From: JACVRW01 sp963739095
GTDB lineage: Bacteria; Actinomycetota; Thermoleophilia; Solirubrobacterales; Thermoleophilaceae
Direction: 5' to 3'
Length of the DNA: 64,000 bases
Assembly: GCA_963739095.1 (NCBI GenBank)
Contig: CAVTZF010000028.1
Span: forward strand, 92,588 to 156,587
Position 1 is the stretch's first letter. The number at the start of each line of letters is the position of its first letter. Positions 52,656-61,492 of this stretch are shown in pieces. The position numbers were made by a program, and so were the translations under genes. Below the pieces are notes generated by a model. It ran no database searches. It had not been told where the DNA came from and was given only the letters and a program-made list of their open reading frames with translations.

Positions 52656-53435
52656 ATGTCGCAGCCGGTTGGAGCGCACATCTGGGGGGTCGACCCGCTT
52701 CGCGAGGCGGACGAGCTCGGCGCGGACTGCATCCAGCTGTTCCTCTCCGATCCGCAAGGCTGGGAAAAGCCGCCGCCGCGTGACGACGCCGGCGAGCTGC
52801 GCGCCTCGGACGTCGGCATCTACGTGCACGCGCCGTACCTGATCAACGTGTGCTCGCCGAGGCCGAACGTGCGCTACGGCTCGCGCAAGATCCTCAACCA
52901 GACCTGCGAGGCGGCGGCGGCCGTCGGAGCGCTCGCGGTGGTCGTGCACCCCGGTCACGCGGAGGACGGGCTCGACGAGGGCGTCGAGCGCTGGGTGCGG
53001 ACGCTCGAGCGGATGAAGCCGGACGTGCCCGTGTTCCTCGAGAACACCGCCGGCGGAGACCACGCCGTCGCGCGCCGCTTCGACGCCCTGGCGACGCTCT
53101 GGAAAGGCGTGGCCGCTGCGAACACCGAGGTCGAGCTCGGCTTCTGCTTCGACACCTGCCACGCCCATGCGGCCGGCGAGGACCTCAGCGACGCGGTCGA
53201 GCGCGCGATCGCGATCACCGGGCGGATCGACCTGCTGCACGTGAACGATTCGCGCGACCCTCCCGGCACCGGAGCCGACCGCCACGCCAACATCGGCAGC
53301 GGCACGATGGACCTCGACGAGCTCCGTCACATGATTCGCACGGCCGACGCGCCCTCGGTGGTCGAGACACCCCGCGAGCCGGCCGCGCTGAAGGCGGACG
53401 TCGACTTCGTGCGCGCGGTGCTGGACGCCGGCTAG
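52656..53435 (+). CDS. nfo: Endonuclease IV (AP endonuclease)
   Basis: 259 residues. TIM-barrel zinc enzyme cutting 5' of abasic sites. AP-endonuclease-2 signatures: VGIYVHAPYLINVCSP, VVHPGHAEDG, VFLENTAGG, GFCFDTCHAHAAGED and LLHVNDSRDPPGTGADRHANIGSG, with all usual Zn-binding His/Asp/Glu. Begins near the ATG at 52656, 19 bp after ppk1. Normal length is 280. Confidence 0.93.
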   Translation: MSQPVGAHIWGVDPLREADELGADCIQLFLSDPQGWEKPPPRDDAGELRASDVGIYVHAPYLINVCSPRPNVRYGSRKILNQTCEAAAAVGALAVVVHPGHAEDGLDEGVERWVRTLERMKPDVPVFLENTAGGDHAVARRFDALATLWKGVAAANTEVELGFCFDTCHAHAAGEDLSDAVERAIAITGRIDLLHVNDSRDPPGTGADRHANIGSGTMDLDELRHMIRTADAPSVVETPREPAALKADVDFVRAVLDAG

Positions 53436-53449
53436 CCGCGGCATGCGCC

Positions 53450-54604
53450 TCAGCCGAGCAGCGACCGCTTCAGCGCAAGCACGCGCGCCGCACTCTCGCG
53501 CACGCGCGCGCGGAAGTCCGGATCCGCCCGCGCCTCCGCGAGCAGGCGCGGGAAGACGTCGTTCCAGCTCGCCGATCCGGTGAGCAATACGAGGTCGGCG
53601 CCGGCACGGACCGCGCGCACCGAGGCGTCGGCGACACCGGAGCCGGCGAGCACGGCCTGCGCCTCCATGCTGTCGGTCACGACAACGCCGTTGAAGCCAA
53701 GCCGCTCGCGCAGCAGGTCCGTCGTGATCGTGCGCGACTGGGACGCGATCGCGTCCGCGTCGAGCGCCGGGTAGAGCGCGTGCGAGAGCATCACGAGCGG
53801 CACGCGCTCCGCGATCGCCGCCTCGAAGGGGACCAGGTCGCTGTCGATCTCGCCCTCGACGGTGGCGGATGCGTCGTCCGTGTTCACCTGCGAGCCGCCC
53901 AGCCCGGGGAAGTGCTTGGCGGTCGCCGCGACGCGGGCCGAGCGCATGCCGCGGATCGAGGCGCGCGTCGCCGCGGCCACCACGTCCGGGCCGCCCGCGA
54001 ACGCGCGCCCGTCCATGACCGATGGCACGCCTCCACGGTCCGCGACGTCGGCCACCGGGGCGAGGTTGACGTTGACGCCGACCCCGCGAAGCTGCCTCGC
54101 CGCGTCAAGAGCGGCGGCCTCGACCTGCTCGGGAGTGCCCTGGCTCGCCTGTCCGGCGGCGGGTCCTGCGAACGAGACGGTGCGGATGTCGCCGCCCTCC
54201 TGGTCGACCATCACGAGCGCGCGCCCGCGTGCCGAGTCCTGGATCGAGCCCGTCAGCCGGCGCCAGTGAGCGGCGTCGCCACCGTTGCGGCCGAACAGGA
54301 TGACGCCGGCCGTCTCGCCGGCGCGCAGCCTGCGGCGGATGTAGTCGGGCCGCGTCGTCTCGTCGAAGCTCGATATCACGAGCTGGCCGACCTGGCGGCG
54401 CAGGCTCAGCCGGTCGACCGTCCGGCGCGCCGCGCGACCGCGTGCGGCCGCCCGCTCGGCTGGGCTGCCGGCGGCCTCCGGCTCGGGCTCGTCGTCAGCG
54501 CCGCCCGCGGCCCCGATCACGATGCCCACCACGAGCGCGAGCGCCGCCACGGCTCCGAGCGCCGCGAGCCGCCGCCGCGCGGCCGGGTCTCGCGAGAGCC
54601 GCAC
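53450..54604 (-). CDS. NagZ-like GH3 N-terminal domain protein with altered acid/base loop
   Basis: 384 residues. N-terminal anchor (LAALGAVAALALVVGIVIGAA), acidic linker, then a GH3 barrel: LRRQVGQLVISSFDE, GVILFGRNGG, VMVDQEGGDIRTV, NVNLAPVADVADRGG, the loop KHFPGLGGSQVNTDDA, and the nucleophile Asp in VVVTDSMEAQAV. In NagZ the loop is KHFPGHGxxxxDSH with a catalytic His-Asp dyad; here that His is absent. Probably a beta-N-acetylhexosaminidase-type muropeptide enzyme or a derivative with other chemistry. Stop-start gap to the next gene upstream is one base. Confidence 0.85.
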   Translation of the reverse strand: MRLSRDPAARRRLAALGAVAALALVVGIVIGAAGGADDEPEPEAAGSPAERAAARGRAARRTVDRLSLRRQVGQLVISSFDETTRPDYIRRRLRAGETAGVILFGRNGGDAAHWRRLTGSIQDSARGRALVMVDQEGGDIRTVSFAGPAAGQASQGTPEQVEAAALDAARQLRGVGVNVNLAPVADVADRGGVPSVMDGRAFAGGPDVVAAATRASIRGMRSARVAATAKHFPGLGGSQVNTDDASATVEGEIDSDLVPFEAAIAERVPLVMLSHALYPALDADAIASQSRTITTDLLRERLGFNGVVVTDSMEAQAVLAGSGVADASVRAVRAGADLVLLTGSASWNDVFPRLLAEARADPDFRARVRESAARVLALKRSLLG

Positions 54605-55774
54605 TCAGCCGGCGGTGGCGGGCGCCATCGACGCGGAGGCCTCGGCGCGCGCCGTTCCCTCCTCGGCGATCCCGGCCCGGGCGCAGCCGTCGGTGAGCGC
54701 CTCCAGCCCGAAGCCGTCGACCGGGCCGAGGGCCCCCGTGCCCTGCAGGGCGCCGGCGGCGGCACGCTCGGCGCCCCAGGCGAGCATGCGGCCGGTGAAG
54801 GTGTAGCCGCTGACGCCCGTGAGGTGCACCTCGCTCAGCTGATGGCCGGCGTCGTCGTAGGCGATCGCGACGATGTGCGAGCCGGATCCCGAGCGCGCCG
54901 TCTCGTCGGGCCCGCCGGTCGAGCCCTTGAGCAGCTTCTCGCCCGCCGCCTTCCAGAGCCCCTCGGCACCCGGCACCTTCATCACCGCGCTCATGCCCGC
55001 GGACATCACCTGCATCGCGCGCGACGCGGGGCCGAACCAGCCCAGGTAGGCGTTGACCTCGCGCAGCTGCGGCGCCACGCGCGGCAGTGTGAAGTGCTCG
55101 GAGCTGCCGACGGACACGCTTGCGAGCTCACGGTCGCCGACTCGGAAGCTGCGCAGGTCCTTGGCCCCGCGCTCGGTCCGCACGCGCCCATCCCGGAAGC
55201 CGAACGACGGCGCAGCCATCACGCCGACCAGCGAGGCGCGCGTGCCGCCGCTCATCGAGCTCGCGTCGGCCACCCCGGTGAGGAAGTAGCCGACGTCGAT
55301 CCGGACCGCCGCCTCGCCGGCGCGCGCGAGCGCGAGTCCGCCCGCGAGGTTGCCGGGCACCCAGTCGTAGCCGAGCGCTGTCAGCATCCCGCAGCCCGCC
55401 TTTTCCGCGACGAGCCCGTAGCGCTCGAAGACCTCGCGGACGAAGGGCGGCTCTCCGGTCGAGTCGATGTAGTGCGCGCCGGCGCGCGTGGCGGCACCGG
55501 CCGCGGGCGCGCCCCAGCGCACGAATGGGCCGACGGTGGTAACGAGCACGTCGCCCTTCTCGACGAGCGCCCCCACGCTCGGCGGGTCGGTCACGTCGGC
55601 GACGACGGTCTCGAGCGGCTCGCGCAGGCTGCCGCCGAGCCGCTCCGCGAGTGCGTCGAGCTTCTCCTGGCTGCGCGCCGCGAGCACGGGCCGCAGCCCG
55701 CGCTCCACCATCGCCTCGGCGGTCAGCTCGCCCGTGTAGCCCGTCGCGCCGAAGAGGACTATGCGGCTGGCCAC
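54605..55774 (-). CDS. Saccharopine dehydrogenase-like (trans-acting enoyl reductase type) oxidoreductase
   Basis: 389 residues. Rossmann start RIVLFGATGYTGELTAEAM, then VLAARSQEKLDALAERLGG, VADVTDPPSVGALVEKGDVL, TTVGPFVRWGAPAAGAATRAGAHYID, and YDWVPGNLAGGLAL. Family members (e.g. mycobacterial Rv2953-type) reduce enoyl intermediates of lipid or polyketide synthesis with NADPH. Co-directional with the NagZ-like gene (adjacent) and with the cNMP-binding gene upstream (3 bp), forming a three-gene unit. Confidence 0.85.
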   Translation of the reverse strand: MASRIVLFGATGYTGELTAEAMVERGLRPVLAARSQEKLDALAERLGGSLREPLETVVADVTDPPSVGALVEKGDVLVTTVGPFVRWGAPAAGAATRAGAHYIDSTGEPPFVREVFERYGLVAEKAGCGMLTALGYDWVPGNLAGGLALARAGEAAVRIDVGYFLTGVADASSMSGGTRASLVGVMAAPSFGFRDGRVRTERGAKDLRSFRVGDRELASVSVGSSEHFTLPRVAPQLREVNAYLGWFGPASRAMQVMSAGMSAVMKVPGAEGLWKAAGEKLLKGSTGGPDETARSGSGSHIVAIAYDDAGHQLSEVHLTGVSGYTFTGRMLAWGAERAAAGALQGTGALGPVDGFGLEALTDGCARAGIAEEGTARAEASASMAPATAG

Positions 55775-55777
55775 GGC

Positions 55778-56173
55778 TCAGTCCTCCGGCGGGCGGCGCT
55801 CCTCGATCGTCGCGCGCACGCGCTCGATCGCCTCCGGCACGCTGCGTTCGATGCGCTTCAGGTCCCAGCCCGTCAGGGTCACGATCCGCACCGGCGTCTT
55901 CGCCGTGACGGTCGCGTTCCGCAGCGTCTTCTCGAGCAGCCCCATCTCGCCGAAGAAGTCACCCGGGCCGAGGTTGGCGACGTGCTCGCCGTGCCGGGTG
56001 ACCTCGGCCTCGCCGTCCTCGATCGCCATGAACTCGTAGGAGAAGTCGCCCTCACGCACCAACTCGCGCCCCTCCTCGACCGTGACCTCCTGGGCGAAGG
56101 TGGCGATCTTGGCGAGCTCATCGTCCGGTATGTCACTGAACAACGGGATCGACTTCAGGTGGCTCGGATCCAA
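55778..56173 (-). CDS. Cyclic-nucleotide-binding domain protein
   Basis: 131 residues from a TTG at 56173 that has GAGGAGG 5-6 bases upstream, which decides this start. A single CNB domain: LKSIPLFSDIPDDELAKIATF, VEEGRELVREGDFSYEFMAIEDG, and phosphate-binding cassette LGPGDFFGEMGLLEKTLRNATV (FGE and R-N-A-T). No DNA-binding or effector domain, so it must act through a partner. Start of a minus-strand unit with the oxidoreductase. Confidence 0.9.
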   Translation of the reverse strand: MDPSHLKSIPLFSDIPDDELAKIATFAQEVTVEEGRELVREGDFSYEFMAIEDGEAEVTRHGEHVANLGPGDFFGEMGLLEKTLRNATVTAKTPVRIVTLTGWDLKRIERSVPEAIERVRATIEERRPPED

Positions 56174-56251
56174 AAGGACCTCCTCGGGAACGCGGTCGCG
56201 GCGACTCTACCCAACTGATCGAGATCGGGCGACCGTACGTAGGGATGGGCG

Positions 56252-57502
56252 ATGTCCAACCGAATTGCGATCGTCGGGGCTGGGATCTCCGGGCTCGTCT
56301 GTGCCCATCTGCTGCGCGACGGGCACGACATCACCCTGTTCGAGGCGAACGGCTACGCGGGCGGGCACACGAACACCGTGAGAGTGGACACCGCCGAGAC
56401 GACACACGAGGTCGACACCGGCTTCATCGTCCTCAACGACCGCACCTACCCCAACTTCCAGCGCCTGCTGGCGGGCGCCCGAGTCGAGACGCAGCCCTCC
56501 GACATGAGCTTCTCGGTGAGCGACGGGGGCGACTTCGAGTACAACGGCGCGTCGCCGAACGGGCTGTTCGCGCGCCGCTCCAACCTCGCCCGGCCCTCCT
56601 TCCACCGCATGGTCCGGGACCTGCTGCGCTTCAACCGCGAGGCGCCCACGCTGATCGGGCTGAACGGCTCCGGCCCGTCGCTCGGCGAGTTCCTCGCCGA
56701 GGGCGGCTACTCACCGCAGTTCGTCAAGCGGCTGATCGTGCCTCAGGTCTCGGCGGTCTGGTCGGCGGACCCGAAGCGGGTCTGGGACTTCCCGGCGAGC
56801 ATGCTCGCCGAGTTCTTCGCGAACCACGGCATGTTCGGCTTCGCGGACCGGCCCTCGTGGCTGACCGTCAAGGGCGGCTCGGCCCGCTACGTCGAAGCGC
56901 TGACGCGGCCGCTCGGGGAGCGGCTGCGGCTGTCGACCCCCGTCAGGCGGATCGAGCGCTTCGACGACCGCGTTGAGGTCACGCCCGCCGGCGGCGAGCC
57001 GGAGCGCTTCGACGAGGTCGTGCTCGCCGTCCACTCCGACCAGGCGCTGCGCATGCTCGCCGACCCGAGCGCCGCCGAGGCGGAGGTGCTCGGCTCCATC
57101 CCGTACCAGCCGAACGAGACCGTGCTGCACTCGGACCGCTCGCTGCTGCCGCGGCGCCGGCGTGCCTGGGCGAGCTGGAACTTCCACCTCCAGGATCGCC
57201 CGGACGGCAGGACGACCGTGACCTACCACATGAACCGGCTCCAGTCGCTGGCCGCCGACCGCGAGTTCTGCGTGACGCTCAACCGCACGGAGGCGATCGA
57301 GCCCGAGAGCGTGATCCGCGTGCTCCGCTACGACCATCCCGTCTACACGCCGGCCGGGCTCGCGGCCCAGCGGCGCTGGGACGAGGTGAGCGGCGTGCGG
57401 CGCACCCACTACTGCGGCGCCTACTGGGGCTACGGCTTCCACGAGGACGGCGTCGTCTCCGGTCTACGCGTCTGCGCCCGCTTCGGCCGGAGCCTCGCGT
57501 GA
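56252..57502 (+). CDS. FAD-dependent amine-oxidase-like protein of fatty-acid-modification operon
   Basis: 416 residues, ATG 56252. Dinucleotide motif RIAIVGAGISGLVCAHLL, FAD loop TLFEANGYAGGHTNTV, and NAD(P)/FAD-binding C-terminal ending YWGYGFHEDGVVSGLRVC. Of the COG2907 type (predicted NAD/FAD-binding oxidase). In many bacteria these are encoded, as here, with a DUF1365 protein and a cyclopropane-fatty-acyl synthase-like methyltransferase, suggesting action on unsaturated phospholipid acyl chains. The stop overlaps the DUF1365 GTG. Confidence 0.88.
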   Translation: MSNRIAIVGAGISGLVCAHLLRDGHDITLFEANGYAGGHTNTVRVDTAETTHEVDTGFIVLNDRTYPNFQRLLAGARVETQPSDMSFSVSDGGDFEYNGASPNGLFARRSNLARPSFHRMVRDLLRFNREAPTLIGLNGSGPSLGEFLAEGGYSPQFVKRLIVPQVSAVWSADPKRVWDFPASMLAEFFANHGMFGFADRPSWLTVKGGSARYVEALTRPLGERLRLSTPVRRIERFDDRVEVTPAGGEPERFDEVVLAVHSDQALRMLADPSAAEAEVLGSIPYQPNETVLHSDRSLLPRRRRAWASWNFHLQDRPDGRTTVTYHMNRLQSLAADREFCVTLNRTEAIEPESVIRVLRYDHPVYTPAGLAAQRRWDEVSGVRRTHYCGAYWGYGFHEDGVVSGLRVCARFGRSLA

Positions 57503-58155
57503 GCGAGAGCGCCCTCTACGAGGGCTGGGTCCGCCACCGCCGCTTCGAACCGGTCCAGCACGAGTTCCGCAGGCGCCTGTTCATGGCCTACCTCGACCTC
57601 GGCGAGCTGCCCGAGGTGCTCGACCGCGTGCCGCTCTGGTCGGCGCGCCGCCCCGCGCCCGCCCGCTTCCGGCGTGGCGACTACCTCGAGCTCGAGCACG
57701 ACGGGCCGGTACGGCTGCTCACCCACGTGCGCACCTTCGGCCACCACTTCAACCCGGTCAGCTTCTACTACTGCTTCGATCGCGCGGGAGAGCACGTCGA
57801 GCGCGTGGTGGCCGAGGTCACCAACACGCCCTGGGGCGAGCGCCACACCTACGAGCTCGATGGCCTGCGGGCCTCGGTCGCCAAGGCGTTTCACGTCTCG
57901 CCGTTTCTCGCGATGGGCTCCGAGTACCACGTGAGCCTGACCACCCCAAGCGAGCTGCTCCGGGTGCACATGGAGAGCCGGCGCGACGAGCGCGTCGAGT
58001 TCGATGCGACGCTCGCCCTGTCGCGCCGCGAGCTGTCGGCGTGGCCGCTCGTGCGCTATCCGCTGATGACGCTGCGCGTGCTCGCCGGCATCTACACGCA
58101 GGCCGCGCGACTGAAGCTCAAGGGCGCCCCGTACCATGCTCATCCTGTCCGATGA
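57499..58155 (+). CDS. DUF1365 domain protein
   Basis: 218 residues, GTG overlapping the previous stop (GTGA). Contains the DUF1365 core: LYEGWVRHRRFEPVQHEFR, LLTHVRTFGHHFNPVSFYYC, VAEVTNTPWGERHTYEL and AFHVSPFLAMGSEYHVSL. The three His around GHHFNP could bind metal. Biochemical role unproven; always travels with the flavoprotein and the CFA-synthase-like gene. The stop TGA overlaps the next ATG. Confidence 0.92.
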   Translation: MSESALYEGWVRHRRFEPVQHEFRRRLFMAYLDLGELPEVLDRVPLWSARRPAPARFRRGDYLELEHDGPVRLLTHVRTFGHHFNPVSFYYCFDRAGEHVERVVAEVTNTPWGERHTYELDGLRASVAKAFHVSPFLAMGSEYHVSLTTPSELLRVHMESRRDERVEFDATLALSRRELSAWPLVRYPLMTLRVLAGIYTQAARLKLKGAPYHAHPVR

Positions 58156-59423
58156 TCGCCCGCACAGCAGCGTCAGCCATGCTCGGCCGCATGCGCGCCG
58201 GGCGCCTCGAGATAGTCGAGCCCGACGGGCGCACGCACGAGTTCGGCCCGCCTGACGCCGACCTCGCCACGACGGTGCGCGCCCATGCTCCGGCGTTCTG
58301 GCAAGCGCTGGCGCGCGGCAGCCGGGCGCTCGCCGAGCTGTACGGGGAGGGCGGCTGGGACGCCGACGACATGGTCACCGCGGTGCGCATCGGCGCGCGC
58401 GAGATGCCGCGGCTCGACCGCCTGCGGGCGCCGTTCGCGCCGCTGAGGAACGTCTTCACGCGCGTGCCGCGCAACACCCGCGCGCGCGCTCGCCGGCACA
58501 TCGCGGCCCACTACGACCTCGGCAACGAGATGTTCCGGCTGTTCCTCGACGACTCGATGACCTACTCCTGCGCCTACTTCGAGGCCACGGACATGACGCT
58601 GCACGACGCGCAGCTCGCGAAGCTCGACCGCGTCTGCCGCAAGCTCGAGCTCAGCCCCGACGACCACCTCCTCGAGATCGGCAGCGGCTGGGGCTCGCTC
58701 GCCCTGCACGCGGCCGGCGAGTACGGCTGCCGCGTAACCACCACGACGATCTCGAAGGAGCAGCACGCGGTGGCGAGCGAACGCGTGCGCGCCGCCGGGC
58801 TCGGCGACCGCATCGAGGTGGTGATGGAGGACTACCGCGACCTGCGCGGGAGCTATTCGAAGCTGGCGTCGATCGAGATGATCGAGGCGGTCGGCTGGCA
58901 GTACTTCGACGTCTTCTTCCGCTGCTGCTCGAACCTGCTGGCGCCCGACGGGCTGATGCTCCTGCAGGCGATCACGATCAGCGATCGCGCCTACGAGATC
59001 GAGAAGGCCTCGCGCTCGTTCGCCAGGGAGCTGATCTTCCCGTCCGGCTGCCTGCCCTCGGTCGGGGTGATCTCGCGCTCGGTCGCCGTGCACACGGACA
59101 TGCGCCTGCTCGACCTCGACGACATCACGGCGAGCTACCCACCCACGCTGACCGCCTGGCGGGAGAACTTCAGGGCCGCGGCGACCCGGCTAGAAGAGCT
59201 CGGCTACGACCGCCGCTTCCGGCGCATCTGGGAGCTCTACCTGACCTGGTCGGAGGGCGGCTTCCGCGAGCGCCGGATTCAGGACTACCAGGTGCTGTTC
59301 GCCAAGCCGGCCTATCGCGCGTGGCGCGAGAACGACCGGCTCGCCACGATGTCGAGCAGCGCCGCGGGCCCGCGTGAGGCGAGCTTGGCGAGCGCGAGCC
59401 GGCCGCCGGGCCCGAGCACGTGA
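58152..59423 (+). CDS. cfa: Cyclopropane-fatty-acyl-phospholipid synthase-like methyltransferase
   Basis: 423 residues, ATG overlapping the DUF1365 stop. Helical N-terminus (about 1-115), then IAAHYDLGNEMFRLFLDDSMTYS, SAM motif HLLEIGSGWGSLALHAA, TTISKEQHAVASERVR, IEMIEAVGWQYFDVFFRC, FPSGCLPSVG and SEGGFRERRIQDYQVLFAKP. Methylates the double bond of unsaturated phospholipid acyl chains. The last 25 residues (after AYRAWRENDR) are low-complexity and overlap the convergent SDR gene by 112 bp, so the natural stop may have been lost. Confidence 0.9.
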   Translation: MIARTAASAMLGRMRAGRLEIVEPDGRTHEFGPPDADLATTVRAHAPAFWQALARGSRALAELYGEGGWDADDMVTAVRIGAREMPRLDRLRAPFAPLRNVFTRVPRNTRARARRHIAAHYDLGNEMFRLFLDDSMTYSCAYFEATDMTLHDAQLAKLDRVCRKLELSPDDHLLEIGSGWGSLALHAAGEYGCRVTTTTISKEQHAVASERVRAAGLGDRIEVVMEDYRDLRGSYSKLASIEMIEAVGWQYFDVFFRCCSNLLAPDGLMLLQAITISDRAYEIEKASRSFARELIFPSGCLPSVGVISRSVAVHTDMRLLDLDDITASYPPTLTAWRENFRAAATRLEELGYDRRFRRIWELYLTWSEGGFRERRIQDYQVLFAKPAYRAWRENDRLATMSSSAAGPREASLASASRPPGPST

Positions 59424-60094
59424 TCGCCGCGCTCGATCGCGCGGACAGCCTTCGCCGCCCACTCCTCCGGAGACTGATCGTCCCAGGCGGCGGCGTTCAT
59501 GTGGCGGCCGTAGACCTCCCTGGTCGCGTCGAGCATGTCCGTGTCGACGCCCGGGGTCACGAGGTGGAGGACGCCCACGCCGGTGTCCTTGAGCTCGCGC
59601 CTGAGCGACTCGCTGAACGCCACCACGCCCGTCTTCGCCGCCGCGTAGGTGCTGGTTGCGGGGAACCAGGCGTAGCCGCTGATGCTCGCGTTGTTGACGA
59701 TCATGCCGCGCCTGCGCTGCACCATCGCCGGCAGCAGCAGCTTCGTCAGGTGGACGAGCCCGACGAGGTTCACCTGGAACATCGCGTAGATGTCGTCCAG
59801 CTCCTGTTCCTCGAGCAGCCCGCCGGTCATCAGGCCCGCGTTGTTGACGAGCAGGTCCACATGCGGCAGTGCGGCCGCGCCGGCGTCGATCGATTCGCGC
59901 GTCGACAGGTCGAGCCCGACCGCGCGGACCTCGCGGGCGCCGCCGGGCGGTGGCTGCGGGGGCTCGAAGTCCTCCGGCGAGCGGACGCCGTAGAGCAGCA
60001 GGTCGAGCCTGCGCGTGGCGAGCTCGCCGGCGATCGCGCGGCCGATGCCGCGGTTGGAGCCGGTCACGAGTGCGGTGAGTCCGTTGAGGTCCAT
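59312..60094 (-). CDS. Short-chain dehydrogenase/reductase
   Basis: 260 residues from ATG 60094 (a TTG at 60103 is possible). TALVTGSNRGIGRAIAGEL, LGVNNAG-type LLVNNAGLMTGG, catalytic SISGYAWFPATSTYAAAKTG with Ser and YxxxK, and a VTPGVDTDM loop. The insert PEDFEPPQPPPGG between strands 2 and 3 is unusual. Substrate unknown. Ends 112 bp inside the cfa 3' region on the opposite strand. Confidence 0.87.
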   Translation of the reverse strand: MDLNGLTALVTGSNRGIGRAIAGELATRRLDLLLYGVRSPEDFEPPQPPPGGAREVRAVGLDLSTRESIDAGAAALPHVDLLVNNAGLMTGGLLEEQELDDIYAMFQVNLVGLVHLTKLLLPAMVQRRRGMIVNNASISGYAWFPATSTYAAAKTGVVAFSESLRRELKDTGVGVLHLVTPGVDTDMLDATREVYGRHMNAAAWDDQSPEEWAAKAVRAIERGDHVLGPGGRLALAKLASRGPAALLDIVASRSFSRHAR

Positions 60095-60126
60095 CGAAGC
60101 CAAGTACGTGGCTGCTCCGAGGAAGG

Positions 60127-60888
60127 ATGACTTCTCTCAACCATGTCCGCCGTGGCAGCGGCGAGCCGCTGCTCCTGATCCACCCGCTCGGCGCCGACAT
60201 CGTCGTGTGGGAGCCGGTGCTCGAGCGGCTCGCCGCGCAGCGAGACGTGATCGCTGTCGACCTGCCGGGCTTCGGCGCGTCGCCGGCGCTGTCCAACGGC
60301 AGCGAGCCGACGCCGCAGGCGCTCGCGGCGGCGCTCGGCCGCTTCCTCGACTCGCTCGGGCTCGAGCGCGTCCACGTCGCCGGCAACTCGCTCGGCGGCT
60401 GGGTGGCGCTCGAGCTCGCCAAGGCAGGCCGCGCGCTGTCCGCGACCGGGCTCTGCTCGGCGGGCTTCTGGACGCGGCCGCTAGGGCCGCGCGGCGGCCC
60501 CGACGTGCGCCGCATCGGCCGCAGGCTGCTGCCGCTCGTGCCGGCGCTGGCGCGCAGCGCCGCTGGGCGGCGCCTGCTGCTGCGCTCCTCGGTCGGCCAC
60601 CCCGAGCGCGTGCCGCCCGCGGCGGCCGCACGGCTGGTGCGCTCCTACGTGACCTCGCCGGGCTTCGAGGCCGCCAACGCGGCGATGCGGGCGGGCGTGC
60701 TCTCCGACACCGACCGGATCGACGTACCCGTCACGCTCGCCTGGGGCGAGCTGGATCGGCTGATCCGCAGGCCGCGCACGAAGCCCGAGCACTGGCGCAC
60801 CGTGCTGCTGCGTGGCTGTGGCCACATCCCGACCTGGGACGACCCCGCGCAGGTCTCGCGGGCGCTCCTGATGGCGAGCTCGAGCTAG
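60127..60888 (+). CDS. Alpha/beta hydrolase
   Basis: 253 residues, ATG 60127. Oxyanion loop LLLIHPLGADIVVWEPVL (HPLG), nucleophile elbow VHVAGNSLGGWVALELA, catalytic Asp in LAWGELDRLI and His in LLRGCGHIPTWDDP. Divergent from the SDR (32 bp), convergent overlap of 4 bp with the DUF4126 gene. Broad esterase/dehalogenase-like; no substrate call. Confidence 0.88.
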   Translation: MTSLNHVRRGSGEPLLLIHPLGADIVVWEPVLERLAAQRDVIAVDLPGFGASPALSNGSEPTPQALAAALGRFLDSLGLERVHVAGNSLGGWVALELAKAGRALSATGLCSAGFWTRPLGPRGGPDVRRIGRRLLPLVPALARSAAGRRLLLRSSVGHPERVPPAAAARLVRSYVTSPGFEAANAAMRAGVLSDTDRIDVPVTLAWGELDRLIRRPRTKPEHWRTVLLRGCGHIPTWDDPAQVSRALLMASSS

Positions 60889-61457
60889 GTCGGCGCGCGG
60901 GCAGCCGCCCGCCTGCGTCTCACGCGCCGCCAGCCCGTGAAGAGGGCGACCAGCAGGCCCACGACCAGCAGGAAGGCCAGCACCGGCAGCACGAACGCCA
61001 CGACCACGAGGAACGCGGAGCCGGCGTCCTCGATCAGCGACAGGACGGGGTTGCCGGCGCCTCCCGTTGTTGCCGTCGAGAGCGGCCGGACCGCCGCGCG
61101 GCCGGCGTGTACCGACTCGGCCGTGCCCGCCCCGAGCAACGCCGCCACGACCGTCGGCACGTCCGTGTCGACGCCTGTCTGACCCGTGAACATGACGGCC
61201 CCGGAGACGGGCGCGATCACCGAGCCAACCGCGTGCAGCACGTGGTCGACCGCCGGGATCTTGTCGCCGATGAAGTCGGCTGCCGTGAGCACGCCGAGCA
61301 CGACGATCCATCCCGTCCCGCTCAGGTCGTCGAACGGCGCGGCCAGGTCGACCACGTCGAGCCGGTTGAGCAGCGCCCCGGTGAACAGCGGCAGCCAGGC
61401 GTTCAGGCCCGACGCGGCCGAGAGCCCGAACGCGGCGCAGACGCTCGCCAGGTCCAT
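60885..61457 (-). CDS. DUF4126 membrane protein
   Basis: 190 residues from the ATG at 61457; an in-frame upstream start at 61511 would overlap the P450 gene. Membrane helices DLASVCAAFGLSAASGLNAW, GWIVVLGVLTAADFIGDKIP and FLVVVAFVLPVLAFLLVVGLL. GLNAWLPLF, IGDKIPAVDHVLHAV and GTAESVHAGRAAVRP are DUF4126 signatures. Function unknown. Basic C-terminal tail. Confidence 0.88.
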   Translation of the reverse strand: MDLASVCAAFGLSAASGLNAWLPLFTGALLNRLDVVDLAAPFDDLSGTGWIVVLGVLTAADFIGDKIPAVDHVLHAVGSVIAPVSGAVMFTGQTGVDTDVPTVVAALLGAGTAESVHAGRAAVRPLSTATTGGAGNPVLSLIEDAGSAFLVVVAFVLPVLAFLLVVGLLVALFTGWRRVRRRRAAARAPT

Positions 61458-61492
61458 TGCCGGAAGCCTATGCCGCCTAGGATTGCGGGCGT

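Noticed and set aside
52850..56218. 1122-codon frame on + strand
   Set aside because: Crosses nfo, NagZ-like, oxidoreductase and CNB genes in wrong frame or strand; product is Arg/Ala-rich without motifs.
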